DNA of 7,807 bases from Omnitrophica bacterium RIFCSPLOWO2_01_FULL_45_10b (GCA_001804205.1 MHFM01000031.1:1766-9572), one strand, 5' to 3'. Shown: positions 1 through 6,762, numbered from the stretch's first letter. Notes: a model not told the origin generated them from the letters alone. Numbers and translations are program-made.

Positions 1-309
1 CTCAACTTCTTCATTTTTCTTAACGAGTTCTTCATTCTTCACATTGAGTTCATGAGTGCGCTTCTCCACCTCTCCTTCCAGAAAGCTTCGTCTTGTTTCG
101 AGGGACCAGCTGAACAGCCCAGCCGCAACCGAAAACAAACTTCCCATGATTAAAATAAGGGTGCTGGCAATGGTTTGATCGAGCGGACGGGAACCGTTTG
201 AGTAGGCATCCCACAACGTGACGGTGAAGAGCATTCCAACGAAGAAAATAACGATATGAAAACGAAAAGGCCTCTCCCCTTGCTTGGCCGCACGTTCCTT
301 TTTATTCAT
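1..309 (-). CDS. N-terminal part of a two-TM membrane protein with coiled coil, probably a sensor (partial)
   Basis: The frame opens at an ATG (309-307) and stays open for 103 codons to the window edge, so the C-terminus is missing. A strong Shine-Dalgarno (GGAGGG, 313-318) lies just upstream. Visible parts are a basic N-terminus (residues 1-17), a hydrophobic helix (about 18-33), a short loop (34-47), a second hydrophobic helix (about 48-68), then a charged stretch (about 70-103) rich in E and K with heptad-like spacing. Helix pairs followed by this kind of linker (EKRTHELNVKNEELVKKNEE) usually precede a PAS, histidine kinase or GGDEF output domain. That output domain is not in view, so the class of sensor is inference. 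The gene follows hemB in the same direction after about 100 bp and a possible terminator, so it need not belong to the heme operon. Confidence 0.7.
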   Translation of the reverse strand, partial: MNKKERAAKQGERPFRFHIVIFFVGMLFTVTLWDAYSNGSRPLDQTIASTLILIMGSLFSVAAGLFSWSLETRRSFLEGEVEKRTHELNVKNEELVKKNEEVE

Positions 310-350
310 GTGCCCTCCAGCTTGTGTGAGGTTTTCGCCGTTAAGTAAAT

Positions 351-384
351 AAAAAGATAGAAAAATCAAATTCTCTATCCTTTT
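351..384 (-). terminator. Possible weak rho-independent terminator after hemB
   Basis: On the minus strand AAAAGGATAGA (384-374) can pair with TCTATCTTTTT (361-351) around a 12-nt loop, giving 11 pairs with one G-U. The T run forms part of the 3' arm and is followed by ATTTACTT. The hairpin lies about 30 bp after the hemB stop and before the next gene's ribosome site, a sensible place for a terminator. The stem is AU-rich and would be weak. No convincing promoter is seen in the rest of 310-411. Confidence 0.4.
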
Positions 385-411
385 AAAAGATACCTGGCTA
401 GCTGAAGTTTT

Positions 412-1431
412 TCAAATAAGGTGGGAAAATAAGTTCTGGCCTTCGTGTGCCGTTTTGACCCAATACGCAACCTCTTTAGTATGATAGGTTAAGATCACAT
501 TGGCCCCGGCGCGGCGAATTGAGGTAAGAATCTCGTAAACGGTTTTTTGCTCATCGATATAGCCCATGGCATGAGCAGCTTTAACCATGGTGTATTCCCC
601 GCTCACGTTAAACGCGGCTAAGGGAATGTTAAATTTTTCTTTTGCTTTTGAAATAACGTCGAGATAAGGAAGGGCGGGTTTGATCATAATCAAATCGGCA
701 CCTTCCGCTAAATCAAGCTCAATTTCACGGAGCGCTTCCTTTATATTGGCAGGATCCATCTGATATGTTTTTCGGTCGCCAAATTCCGGTGTTGAATGAG
801 CCGCATCGCGAAAAGGCGCGTAAAAACTAGAGGCATATTTTGCCGCATAACTTAAAATTGGAAGCTCAGAAAATCCTCGGCCATCAAGCGCTTTTCGAAT
901 GGTTCCGATACGCCCATCCATCATATCGCTCGGCGCCACCATATCAGCGCCTGCCTCAGCATGCGAAAGCGCAGTTTCGGCAAGAAGCGAAAGCGTTTTG
1001 TCATTTTCTATTTTTTGTCCTTCCACAACGCCGCAATGGCCGTGGCTCATGTATTCGCAAAGGCAGACGTCGGTGATCACGGTTAATTTTGGGAAACGCT
1101 TTTTGATTTCGCGGACAGCGCGCTGAATGACACCGTTTGAATCATAGGCGCCGCTTGCTTTTAAATCTTTTGAATTTGGAATTCCGAAAAGAAGAATATG
1201 CTGAACGCTTAATTCTTCGAGTTCTTCCAATTCACTCAAAAACCGGTCGATCGAAAATCGGAATTGTCCCGGCATGGATTGAATTTCTTCTTTGATTCCG
1301 GCCCCTTCGGTTAAGAAATAAGGCATGATCAATTGATCGAGCGAAAGTGTGGTTTCTCGTACCAATTTTCTTAAGCCTTCGGTTGAGCGCATGCGGCGCG
1401 GTCTGAAAATGGGAAACCGTGGCAAATTCAT
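412..1431 (-). CDS. hemB: Delta-aminolevulinic acid dehydratase (porphobilinogen synthase)
   Basis: This cytoplasmic enzyme condenses two 5-aminolevulinates to porphobilinogen, the second common step of tetrapyrrole synthesis. The 339-residue length is normal and the whole family is present. Seen directly: the zinc-type cysteine cluster DVCLCEYMSHGHCG with C123, C125 and C133; the first active-site lysine K198 in SYAAKYASSFYAPFR; the Schiff-base lysine K251 inside the family signature GADLIMIKPALPY (244-256); and SGEY (277-280) near the substrate site. The three cysteines point to a Zn-dependent rather than a Mg-only enzyme. One small oddity is YMSHGHCG, where the position after Tyr is usually Thr. 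The ATG start shares one base with the stop of cobA-hemD (TAATG) and has a strong Shine-Dalgarno, so translation is probably coupled. The stop is TGA at 414-412. It is the last gene of the operon. Confidence 0.97.
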   Translation of the reverse strand: MNLPRFPIFRPRRMRSTEGLRKLVRETTLSLDQLIMPYFLTEGAGIKEEIQSMPGQFRFSIDRFLSELEELEELSVQHILLFGIPNSKDLKASGAYDSNGVIQRAVREIKKRFPKLTVITDVCLCEYMSHGHCGVVEGQKIENDKTLSLLAETALSHAEAGADMVAPSDMMDGRIGTIRKALDGRGFSELPILSYAAKYASSFYAPFRDAAHSTPEFGDRKTYQMDPANIKEALREIELDLAEGADLIMIKPALPYLDVISKAKEKFNIPLAAFNVSGEYTMVKAAHAMGYIDEQKTVYEILTSIRRAGANVILTYHTKEVAYWVKTAHEGQNLFSHLI

Positions 1432-2954
1432 TATTTCAATTCCTCCTTTAAAATGGCATCAACCAAACCAGAAATGCTTGGGATTCGGGCCTGGCGATGA
1501 ACCCTCGCTCCAAATCCTCGAATGGTTTTAGACGTAACAGGCCCAATCGAAATAATTTTAGCGGGCACGTGGCGGCCATTCCGAAGCGCTTCAAAAAAAT
1601 GCTCCGCCGTCGATGAGCTCATAAAAGTAATGTAATCAATCGGATGATGCTGCATCAATTCGTGGAGCCGACGCGGCAATTCCTTTGGTTTTTCCGTCCG
1701 GTAAATCGGAATTTCCGTAACCAAAGCGCCCCAATGGGTAAGTGTTTTATTTAAGAGGTCGGGGGCGATATTGGTCCTCAAAAGCAAAAATTGCTTTGCT
1801 TTGACTTTTGTTTTTTGAAACGCCTTTAGGAGCCCTTCTGTGGTAAAAGTTTTTGGCATTAAATCGGGTTCGATCGAATAAGAGTTTAACTTTGCTTTTG
1901 TTCCCGGCCCGATGGCGGCGATTTTTGTATCGCTTAACATGCGCGCATCTTTTTTAAAATGCCTGAGCCGATTGAAAAATGCTTCGACTCCGTTTTCACT
2001 TGTAAAGACAAGCCAATCGTATTTTTTGATGTGGCTTGCAGCTTGATCCAATTTGTGAAAATCACGAATGGGCGTAATGTCAATCATAGGAAGCTCAAGA
2101 ACACGCGCTCCCTCGGCCTCCAATGCTTCTCCAAGCTGAGAAGCTTGTTTCCTGGAACGTGTGATTAAAATCGTTTTCCCGAAAAGAGGTTTGCGCTCAA
2201 ACCAGTTCAGCTGAGGGCGAAGCCGATTGACTTCACCTACAATGGTTAAAGCCGGCGCGGTTAAGCCGGCGCGTTCTACTTTTTGGGCCATGGTGGCGAG
2301 TGTTCCGCTCACCACCTTCTGTTCCCCGGTTGTTCCCCAACGAATCACCGAAACAGGCGTGCTCGGCTTTTTGCCGTAGCGGATCAACAATTGAACTGTT
2401 TGAGGAAGCATTTTAACTCCCATAAATAAAACAAGCGTACCTTTTAATTGAGCAAGTGCCTTCCAATTAATATCGGAGCGCTTCTTAGAAGGATCTTCAT
2501 GAGCGGTGAGAAACGTAACCTCAGAAGCCAAACCTCGATGAGTCACCGGAATTCCCGCATAAGCAGGAGCCGCGATGCCGCTTGTAATGCCAGGGATCAC
2601 TTCAAACGGAATTTTTCGACGGCTGAGCCAAAGCGCTTCTTCTCCGCCGCGCCCGAAAACAAAAGGGTCGCCCCCTTTTAACCGGACGATTCGTTTTCCC
2701 CGGCGCGCCAGCTTCACCAAAAGCAATTCGATTGACTTTTGAGAAGTAGAATCAGCTTCCCCGCCCTTTTTCCCGGCGTAAATATGCTCAGCCTGTGGCG
2801 CGTACTTCAAAACGGCGGGATGAACTAAAGCGTCATAGACAACCATATCCGCTCTCTCAAGCGCTTCTTTGGCTCGAAGGCTTAATAATTTCGGATCGCC
2901 CGGGCCTGCTCCTACCAGTGAAACAAAACCTCTTTTACGAATTGCCGTTTGCAT
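1431..2954 (-). CDS. cobA-hemD: Fused uroporphyrinogen-III C-methyltransferase / uroporphyrinogen-III synthase (CobA-HemD)
   Basis: This 507-residue bifunctional protein joins two consecutive activities. Residues about 9-250 are an SAM-dependent SUMT, which methylates uroporphyrinogen III at C2 and C7 to precorrin-2. Its motifs are VGAGPGDPKLLSL (14-26), RLKGGDPFVFGRGGEE (91-106), PGITS (121-125), GIPVTHRG (134-141) and TAPALTIVGEVNRL (232-245). Residues about 258-505 are uroporphyrinogen-III synthase, which cyclises hydroxymethylbilane with inversion of ring D. It is less conserved but clear from VFTSENGVEAFF (316-327), AAIGPGT (346-352), PIYRT (416-420), TFMSSSTAEHFFEAL (443-457) and SIGPVTSKT (469-477). 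The fusion is a known arrangement in deltaproteobacteria, Gram-positives and other groups. It places the heme/siroheme branch point in one chain. The ATG overlaps hemC by 20 nt and the stop TAA shares a base with the hemB start. The Shine-Dalgarno (AAGAGA) is only moderate. Confidence 0.95.
   Translation of the reverse strand: MQTAIRKRGFVSLVGAGPGDPKLLSLRAKEALERADMVVYDALVHPAVLKYAPQAEHIYAGKKGGEADSTSQKSIELLLVKLARRGKRIVRLKGGDPFVFGRGGEEALWLSRRKIPFEVIPGITSGIAAPAYAGIPVTHRGLASEVTFLTAHEDPSKKRSDINWKALAQLKGTLVLFMGVKMLPQTVQLLIRYGKKPSTPVSVIRWGTTGEQKVVSGTLATMAQKVERAGLTAPALTIVGEVNRLRPQLNWFERKPLFGKTILITRSRKQASQLGEALEAEGARVLELPMIDITPIRDFHKLDQAASHIKKYDWLVFTSENGVEAFFNRLRHFKKDARMLSDTKIAAIGPGTKAKLNSYSIEPDLMPKTFTTEGLLKAFQKTKVKAKQFLLLRTNIAPDLLNKTLTHWGALVTEIPIYRTEKPKELPRRLHELMQHHPIDYITFMSSSTAEHFFEALRNGRHVPAKIISIGPVTSKTIRGFGARVHRQARIPSISGLVDAILKEELK
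1442..1447 (-). promoter_or_regulatory. Ribosome binding site of hemB inside the end of cobA-hemD
   Basis: AGGAGG on the minus strand lies 10 nt before the hemB ATG, within the last codons of the fused upstream gene. It is among the strongest Shine-Dalgarno matches in the window and supports the ATG at 1431-1429 over the internal Met14. Confidence 0.75.
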
Positions 2955-3864
2955 TTCGAATCTCTTTTAAAATCTCGGCTCCGCCCGAGGCCAGGAGTTT
3001 ATCCGCCAGGGCCAAGCCAATTTTTTCAGCCTCAGACACTGAGCCCGCAGCCGTATCGACAACGGCACGGTCTCCTGTTAAAGAAAAAATAGCGCCTTTT
3101 AATTTCAAACTATCTCCTTCAATTTTAGAACTAATTCCAGCCGGCACTCTGCAGCCGCCTTCAATTCGTCTTAGGAAACTTCTCTCCGCAGAAAGCTGTG
3201 TAAACGTGGTTAAATGATTGAGCGGCCGAATCAATTCTCGAATTTTTGAATCGCTGCTCCGGACTTGAACGGCAATAATGCCTTGGCCTGCTTGCGGTAA
3301 CATGGTATCGGTATCAAAAATTTCGGTGACGAAATTAGTTTGCCCCAGTCGTTTCAAGCCGGCGTAGGCAATCACCATTCCATCATACTCCCCTTCCTGA
3401 ATTTTCTTAAGCCGGGTATCCACATTGCCTCTCATCTCAACAATTTCAAGATCAGGCCTTAACTTTTTTAACTGTGCTTGCCGTCTAAGCGACCCTGTAC
3501 CAATGCGCGCATGAGCGGCTAAGCCTCTCAAAGTCCTGCTTCCTCGAGCAACAAGGCAATCTCGCGGATCTTCCCGATCCAAAGCAGCTGTGATTTCTAA
3601 ACCGTTTGGAAGTGCCGTGGCAAGGTCTTTAGCGCTATGCACGGCGATGTCGATTTTATTTTCTAAAAGCGCATTTTCAATTTCACGCGTAAAAACACCG
3701 ACGCCCAGGGAACCAATCGCGGCGCGGCGAATCATATCTCCTTTGGTGCGAATTTTTACGAATTCAAACTCAAGAAGCGGAAAAAGCCCTTTGAGTTTTG
3801 CGCGCACTAACTCCGCTTGATAAAGAGCAAGTTTACTTCCGCGTGTTCCGATCTTAATGGACAT
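2935..3864 (-). CDS. hemC: Porphobilinogen deaminase (hydroxymethylbilane synthase)
   Basis: This cytoplasmic enzyme polymerises four porphobilinogens into hydroxymethylbilane, the substrate of the HemD half of the next gene. The protein has 309 residues, the usual size. Seen directly: IGTRGSKLAL (5-14); KIRTKGD (37-43); HSAKDL with the catalytic aspartate D80; the arginine-rich cofactor/substrate motifs GTGSLRRQAQL (122-132, R127 and R128) and MRGNVDTRL (144-152); LPQAGQG (189-195); and GGCRVP, whose C238 corresponds to the cysteine that carries the dipyrromethane cofactor. Nothing essential is missing. The ATG lies 11 nt inside the end of hemA in another frame and the end overlaps cobA-hemD by 20 nt. 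The upstream Shine-Dalgarno is poor, so coupling to hemA translation is likely. Confidence 0.97.
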   Translation of the reverse strand: MSIKIGTRGSKLALYQAELVRAKLKGLFPLLEFEFVKIRTKGDMIRRAAIGSLGVGVFTREIENALLENKIDIAVHSAKDLATALPNGLEITAALDREDPRDCLVARGSRTLRGLAAHARIGTGSLRRQAQLKKLRPDLEIVEMRGNVDTRLKKIQEGEYDGMVIAYAGLKRLGQTNFVTEIFDTDTMLPQAGQGIIAVQVRSSDSKIRELIRPLNHLTTFTQLSAERSFLRRIEGGCRVPAGISSKIEGDSLKLKGAIFSLTGDRAVVDTAAGSVSEAEKIGLALADKLLASGGAEILKEIRNANGNS

Positions 3865-5164
3865 CTTCTGCTCGAGAAGGCTGCTCCTGATCCTTGGGCT
3901 CGGATTGTGGCAGTTTTCGCTCTTCCAATCGAAAGAGAGAATGAAGCGTCTCTAAATAGCGCTCAATGCTTCCCATTCGTGCCGATTCTTTCAATTTTTC
4001 TACGGGGACATGAAGTAAGCCGGCTTTGATTTTTTGAATTAATATTTTCAACTCATCTTCATGCCCCTTAAATTTAGACCCTACCTTTGCGATTTCATTT
4101 TCAACCACGCTGTCGAAATAAGCGGTTAATTTCTGAATCACTGGCCCTGCTTCCAAAAATTCATACCATTGATCGAACGATTCGAGTTCGCGTTCGATGA
4201 TCGCTTCGCATTTTGCGATTTCCTTTTTGCGCAACCGTAAATTTGCTTCCGATACGGTTTTTAAATCATCAATATCGTACAGATAAACGTCGTCCATTTC
4301 ACCGATGCGCGGATCTACATCGCGCGGAACCGCAATATCGATAAAGAAAAGAGGTTTGTGGCGCCGCTCTTTCATCACGCTTTGAACGTCTTCGAATTTA
4401 ACAATTGGATGCGGCGCCGAAGTGGAAGAAATGACAATATCACTTGTGCGCAAAACACGGAGCCAAGCATCAAATCCAATCGGTTTCGCCCCGAATTTTT
4501 GGGAAAGCTCAAGGGCGCGCTCATACGTTCGGCTCGCTACTGTAATTTCGCCGGCTCCGGCTTTCACCAAATGCTTCATCGTCAATTCGCTCATCTTGCC
4601 GGTTCCGAGGATGAGCACGCGCTCACCCGTCAGCCTGCCAAAAATTTTCTCGGCAAGTTCCACCGCAATGGAAGAAACGCTCACGGCTCCTTCGCTAATC
4701 TTCGTTTCGGATCGAGCGCGCTTTCCAAGCCTAAGGGAGCGCTCGATCAGCTGATAAAGGATGGAGTCTAACGTTTTCAATTCATTGGCCAATCGAAAGG
4801 CGTGTCGGATTTGACCGTAAATTTCGTTTTCACCAATCACAAGAGAATCCAATCCGCTTGAAACGCGGAACAAATGTTTCGCCGCGTCCCGGCCGCGGTA
4901 ACGATAAAAGTAAGGCTGGCAGATATTATCTTCCAAGCCGTGGTACTCGACCAGGAAGCGGATTAACCTCTCTTCGATCCCGGGCAAACCGCGGCCATAC
5001 AACTCCACTCGATTGCAGGTCGAAAGGATGAACCATTCCCTAAGATCTTCAATGGTGCGCATCTCAAGCAGCGCCTCATGAAGCGCCGATTCGGAGAAAG
5101 CGATTTTCTCGCGAATTTCGACAGGACACGTTTTATGATTTAAACCAATGCAGATGAGATCCAT
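3854..5164 (-). CDS. hemA: Glutamyl-tRNA reductase
   Basis: This NADPH-dependent enzyme reduces glutamyl-tRNA(Glu) to glutamate-1-semialdehyde, the first committed step of the C5 pathway. The 436-residue length fits. The N-terminal catalytic domain carries GLNHKTCPVEIREK (7-20) and STCNRVELY (48-56) with the nucleophile C50. SLVIGENEIYGQIR (107-120) follows. The NADPH-binding Rossmann domain has VLILGTGKM (183-191) and IDIAVPRDVDP (275-285). From about 320 a long helical region with HVPVEKLKE (385-393) forms the dimerisation domain. The last 25 residues or so are polar and look disordered. C13 replaces the more usual alanine in HKTAPVE, a minor change. The ATG follows the stop of the CcsA-like gene after one base, with AGGA (5175-5178) 10 nt upstream. 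The next aminomutase gene (hemL) is not in the window. Confidence 0.97.
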   Translation of the reverse strand: MDLICIGLNHKTCPVEIREKIAFSESALHEALLEMRTIEDLREWFILSTCNRVELYGRGLPGIEERLIRFLVEYHGLEDNICQPYFYRYRGRDAAKHLFRVSSGLDSLVIGENEIYGQIRHAFRLANELKTLDSILYQLIERSLRLGKRARSETKISEGAVSVSSIAVELAEKIFGRLTGERVLILGTGKMSELTMKHLVKAGAGEITVASRTYERALELSQKFGAKPIGFDAWLRVLRTSDIVISSTSAPHPIVKFEDVQSVMKERRHKPLFFIDIAVPRDVDPRIGEMDDVYLYDIDDLKTVSEANLRLRKKEIAKCEAIIERELESFDQWYEFLEAGPVIQKLTAYFDSVVENEIAKVGSKFKGHEDELKILIQKIKAGLLHVPVEKLKESARMGSIERYLETLHSLFRLEERKLPQSEPKDQEQPSRAEDVH

Positions 5165-5165
5165 T

Positions 5166-6011
5166 TCACCGAATTCCTACATGAAGCCCTGTTTGAAAAA
5201 TACTGGTTCCCAAAAAAGTGAACAGCACCAACACAAAAGCGCCCAACGACATCAAGACCATGCGCCTGCCTTTTCTCATCAAAATCCCATGGAGATAAAT
5301 AATGACCAGATACACCGCCCAGGTTAGCAAACTTGCGAACGATTTAGGTTCGCGCAAGAGAAACGTTCCAAAAGCACTTTTGGACCAGAAAGCGCCGCTT
5401 AAAATCGCGATCCCCAATAAGAAAAATCCCAAAAAAATCGTGCGAAAAATAAAATGTTCCAAATCGTCCAAAGAAAGCAGTTTGTGGTAAAAGCTGGCGG
5501 ATGTTTTCTGCTTTAAAGCCCGATCCAAAGCCAAATAAAGAAGTGCGGCAATAAAAGAAAGCGCAAAACTCGCATAACTGAAAAAGGCCGAAAGGATATG
5601 AAGTAAAAAGTAGGTGTCATGAAAATGGATGAGCGAAGCGGGGTTAACCTGAAATGGAAAAAAGGCCGGAATCAAAAAAAGCACGAGGGCGGGTGTCAAA
5701 ATTAACCCGAATGTTTCCATTTTGAGCTGCCTTAATAAAATCAAATAGACAAACGCAAGCGACCAAGCGAAAAAACCGGAAGCCTCGCCCAGCGTCGTTA
5801 CCGGAAGATGAAATTGGGACGAAAGCTTGTCCGAAAGAGTAAACGTTTGCGTAAAAATTAAAAGCGTGTGAATCAAAAATCCGAGTTCAATCAAGCGGCT
5901 GGCCCAAGAGGTACTTTTGGTCTCCGCACTTAAAAATTCACGCAGAAAAAAAACAAAAGCCGCCAAATAAACGGCCGTAACTCCGGAAAGCAAAAAAAAT
6001 GCTAAACTCAT
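5166..6011 (-). CDS. CcsA/HemX-like cytochrome c assembly family membrane protein
   Basis: This is a 281-residue hydrophobic protein with about eight predicted membrane helices (roughly 2-22, 41-59, 75-95, 101-119, 133-160, 192-210, 226-246, 251-273). It matches the Cytochrom_C_asm family through LHILSAFFSYASFALSF (137-153), LLTWAVYL (228-235) and FTFLGTSIFQTGLH (264-277). Histidines H48, H138, H241 and H277 sit where family members have heme-ligand candidates. The usual WDPKE loop reads REPKSF (220-225), so the tryptophan-rich heme-handling motif is degenerate. Members next to hemA are called HemX or CcsA. In Bacillus, HemX lowers HemA levels, whereas CcsA proteins deliver heme for cytochrome c maturation. 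Which role applies here is unresolved. I chose the ATG at 6011-6009 because it has GGAG six bases upstream and begins a clean first membrane helix. The frame stays open upstream to 6371, but that part runs through repeat DNA and the Met8-like gene. Confidence 0.85.
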   Translation of the reverse strand: MSLAFFLLSGVTAVYLAAFVFFLREFLSAETKSTSWASRLIELGFLIHTLLIFTQTFTLSDKLSSQFHLPVTTLGEASGFFAWSLAFVYLILLRQLKMETFGLILTPALVLFLIPAFFPFQVNPASLIHFHDTYFLLHILSAFFSYASFALSFIAALLYLALDRALKQKTSASFYHKLLSLDDLEHFIFRTIFLGFFLLGIAILSGAFWSKSAFGTFLLREPKSFASLLTWAVYLVIIYLHGILMRKGRRMVLMSLGAFVLVLFTFLGTSIFQTGLHVGIR

Positions 6012-6017
6012 CGAATT

Positions 6018-6023
6018 CTCCCC
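6018..6023 (-). promoter_or_regulatory. Ribosome binding site of the CcsA-like gene, abutting the repeat
   Basis: GGGGAG on the minus strand, with GGAG six bases before the ATG. Its first G is also the terminal base of the repeat element at 6023. The repeat therefore ends exactly at the Shine-Dalgarno, and any fold of the repeat RNA could affect ribosome access. The site settles the start choice for the CcsA-like gene. Confidence 0.7.
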
Positions 6024-6173
6024 GTCATTGCGAGCGAACGTAGTGAGCGAAGCAATCTGATACAAAGTGTCATCCCCGAATGCTTTAATCGGGGATCCAG
6101 ATTCCCGCTTTCGCGGGAATGACAATTTTGGGATTGCTTCGGTATCATTTGAAAACGTTGCCTCGCAATGACG
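6023..6173. repeat. Composite palindromic (MITE/REP-like) repeat with 12-bp terminal inverted repeats
   Basis: The ends are perfect inverted repeats: cgtcattgcgag (6023-6034) and ctcgcaatgacg (6162-6173). A second inverted pair lies inside: gaagcaatc (6049-6057) and gattgcttc (6132-6140). The left arm also holds the heptamer gagcgaa twice (6032-6038 and 6045-6051). The centre is a different palindromic unit (6068-6124), so the element looks nested. No ORF for a transposase lies within it and no clear target-site duplication is visible. From memory, repeats of the type CGTCATTGCGAG...GAAGCAATC are scattered in high copy through many environmental bacterial genomes. That this copy belongs to such a family is inference until the rest of the genome is searched. 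On the transcribed strand the arms could fold into one long stem-loop. Confidence 0.85.
6068..6124. repeat. Inner 57-bp double-hairpin repeat nested in the outer repeat
   Basis: It is bounded by tgtcat (6068-6073) and atgaca (6119-6124); the match extends to 10 of 11 bases (tgtcatccccg against tgtcattcccg). It contains two perfect 8-bp stems: atccccga/tcggggat (6072-6079 with 6089-6096, 9-nt loop) and attcccgc/gcgggaat (6101-6108 with 6113-6120, 4-nt loop). This layout matches the widespread GTCATTCCCGCG...GCGGGAATC type of dispersed repeat as I remember it. It lies between the two halves of the outer repeat, which suggests one element landed in another. Confidence 0.85.
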
Positions 6174-6762
6174 TATTTCTTTTACGTTTGAAGCCCTTAA
6201 GGCCGGACGCAACGACTTGCCGGAAATGACTTCTTCTGTCCTTCTCAAGAAAAATTGTCTTTTTCGATTTGCTCCGGTCCTGTTCCAATTGCCGCACAAG
6301 CCTGCCGTATTCGGATCCAAATTCGACCGCCAATTTTTGCCGCAGCGTTTTAGCAAGAAGCGGGCTTGCACCGCCGGTTGAAATAGCGATTTGCAGGCGG
6401 CCCCGTTTTAGGACCGAAGGAACAATAAAACTGGAATGGCCCGGGTCGTCTACCACGTTAATGAGAATTCCTTTTTGTTTGCATCGTTCAAAAACGGTTT
6501 TGTTAAATGCCTTATCCGAAGTGGCCGCAATCGCTAGCGAAGCTCCGCGTAAACTATTTTGAATTTCGCTTCCGTGCCGCAATTTCAGCCGATGCCGTTT
6601 TGCAAACGCGAGAAATTCAGGTGAAAAATCACGGCTCACGGCAATCAGATCAGCTCCAGTTTCTGAAAGGGCTTTGGCCTTGCGAAGTGCCACTGGACCG
6701 CCGCCAAACAAAACCACTTTCTTATCGCTCAAATCAAGAAACGCAGGATAATATTGAACCAT
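6145..6762 (-). CDS. met8: Precorrin-2 dehydrogenase / sirohydrochlorin ferrochelatase (Met8/CysG N-terminal type)
   Basis: This enzyme oxidises precorrin-2 to sirohydrochlorin with NAD+ and, in bifunctional members, inserts iron to give siroheme. It uses the product of the CobA half of the fused gene in the same operon. From the ATG at 6762-6760 the protein has 205 residues. Seen: MVQYYPAFLDL at the start, the Rossmann motif VVLFGGGPVALRKA (16-29), NVVDDPGHSSF (102-112) with D105 at the position of the catalytic aspartate of CysG/Met8p, and the signature LQIAISTGGASPLLAK (123-138). The cysteine often found in DDPxxCxF is Ser here. The frame extends one codon upstream to a TTG, but the ATG shares a base with the stop of the GGDEF gene (TGATG) and fits the family N-terminus better. 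No good Shine-Dalgarno is near, so coupling is likely. The last nine residues (TSLRGNVFK) and the stop come from the repeat element. Confidence 0.92.
   Translation of the reverse strand: MVQYYPAFLDLSDKKVVLFGGGPVALRKAKALSETGADLIAVSRDFSPEFLAFAKRHRLKLRHGSEIQNSLRGASLAIAATSDKAFNKTVFERCKQKGILINVVDDPGHSSFIVPSVLKRGRLQIAISTGGASPLLAKTLRQKLAVEFGSEYGRLVRQLEQDRSKSKKTIFLEKDRRSHFRQVVASGLKGFKRKRNTSLRGNVFK

Noticed and set aside
310..411. Promoter for the downstream sensor-like gene, or a riboswitch, in the gap after hemB
   Set aside because: The stretch is AT-rich, but I find no convincing -35/-10 pair and no structured conserved element beyond the weak hairpin.
2249..2273. Local direct repeat aagccggcgcg, period 14, within cobA-hemD
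   Set aside because: It lies in the codons for the conserved APALTIVGEV stretch of the methyltransferase. The two copies are in different frames, and nothing suggests more than chance.
2795..3217. Plus-strand open frame of 140 codons opposite cobA-hemD and hemC
   Set aside because: It is antisense to two well-supported genes and has no recognisable motif. Similar plus-strand frames at 4358-4771 and elsewhere fail in the same way.
6142..6172. Possible promoter inside the repeat on the minus strand (TTGCGA then TGATAC)
   Set aside because: The -10 match is poor and the spacing of about 15 is short, so it is not better than chance. It would need transcription start data.
6012..6371. Open upstream extension of the CcsA-like frame, about 120 codons, with peptides such as SFPRKRESGSP and IASLTTFARNDG
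   Set aside because: It is translated repeat DNA plus an out-of-frame overlap with the Met8-like gene. It has no family similarity I recognise, and the ATG at 6011 has its own good ribosome site.
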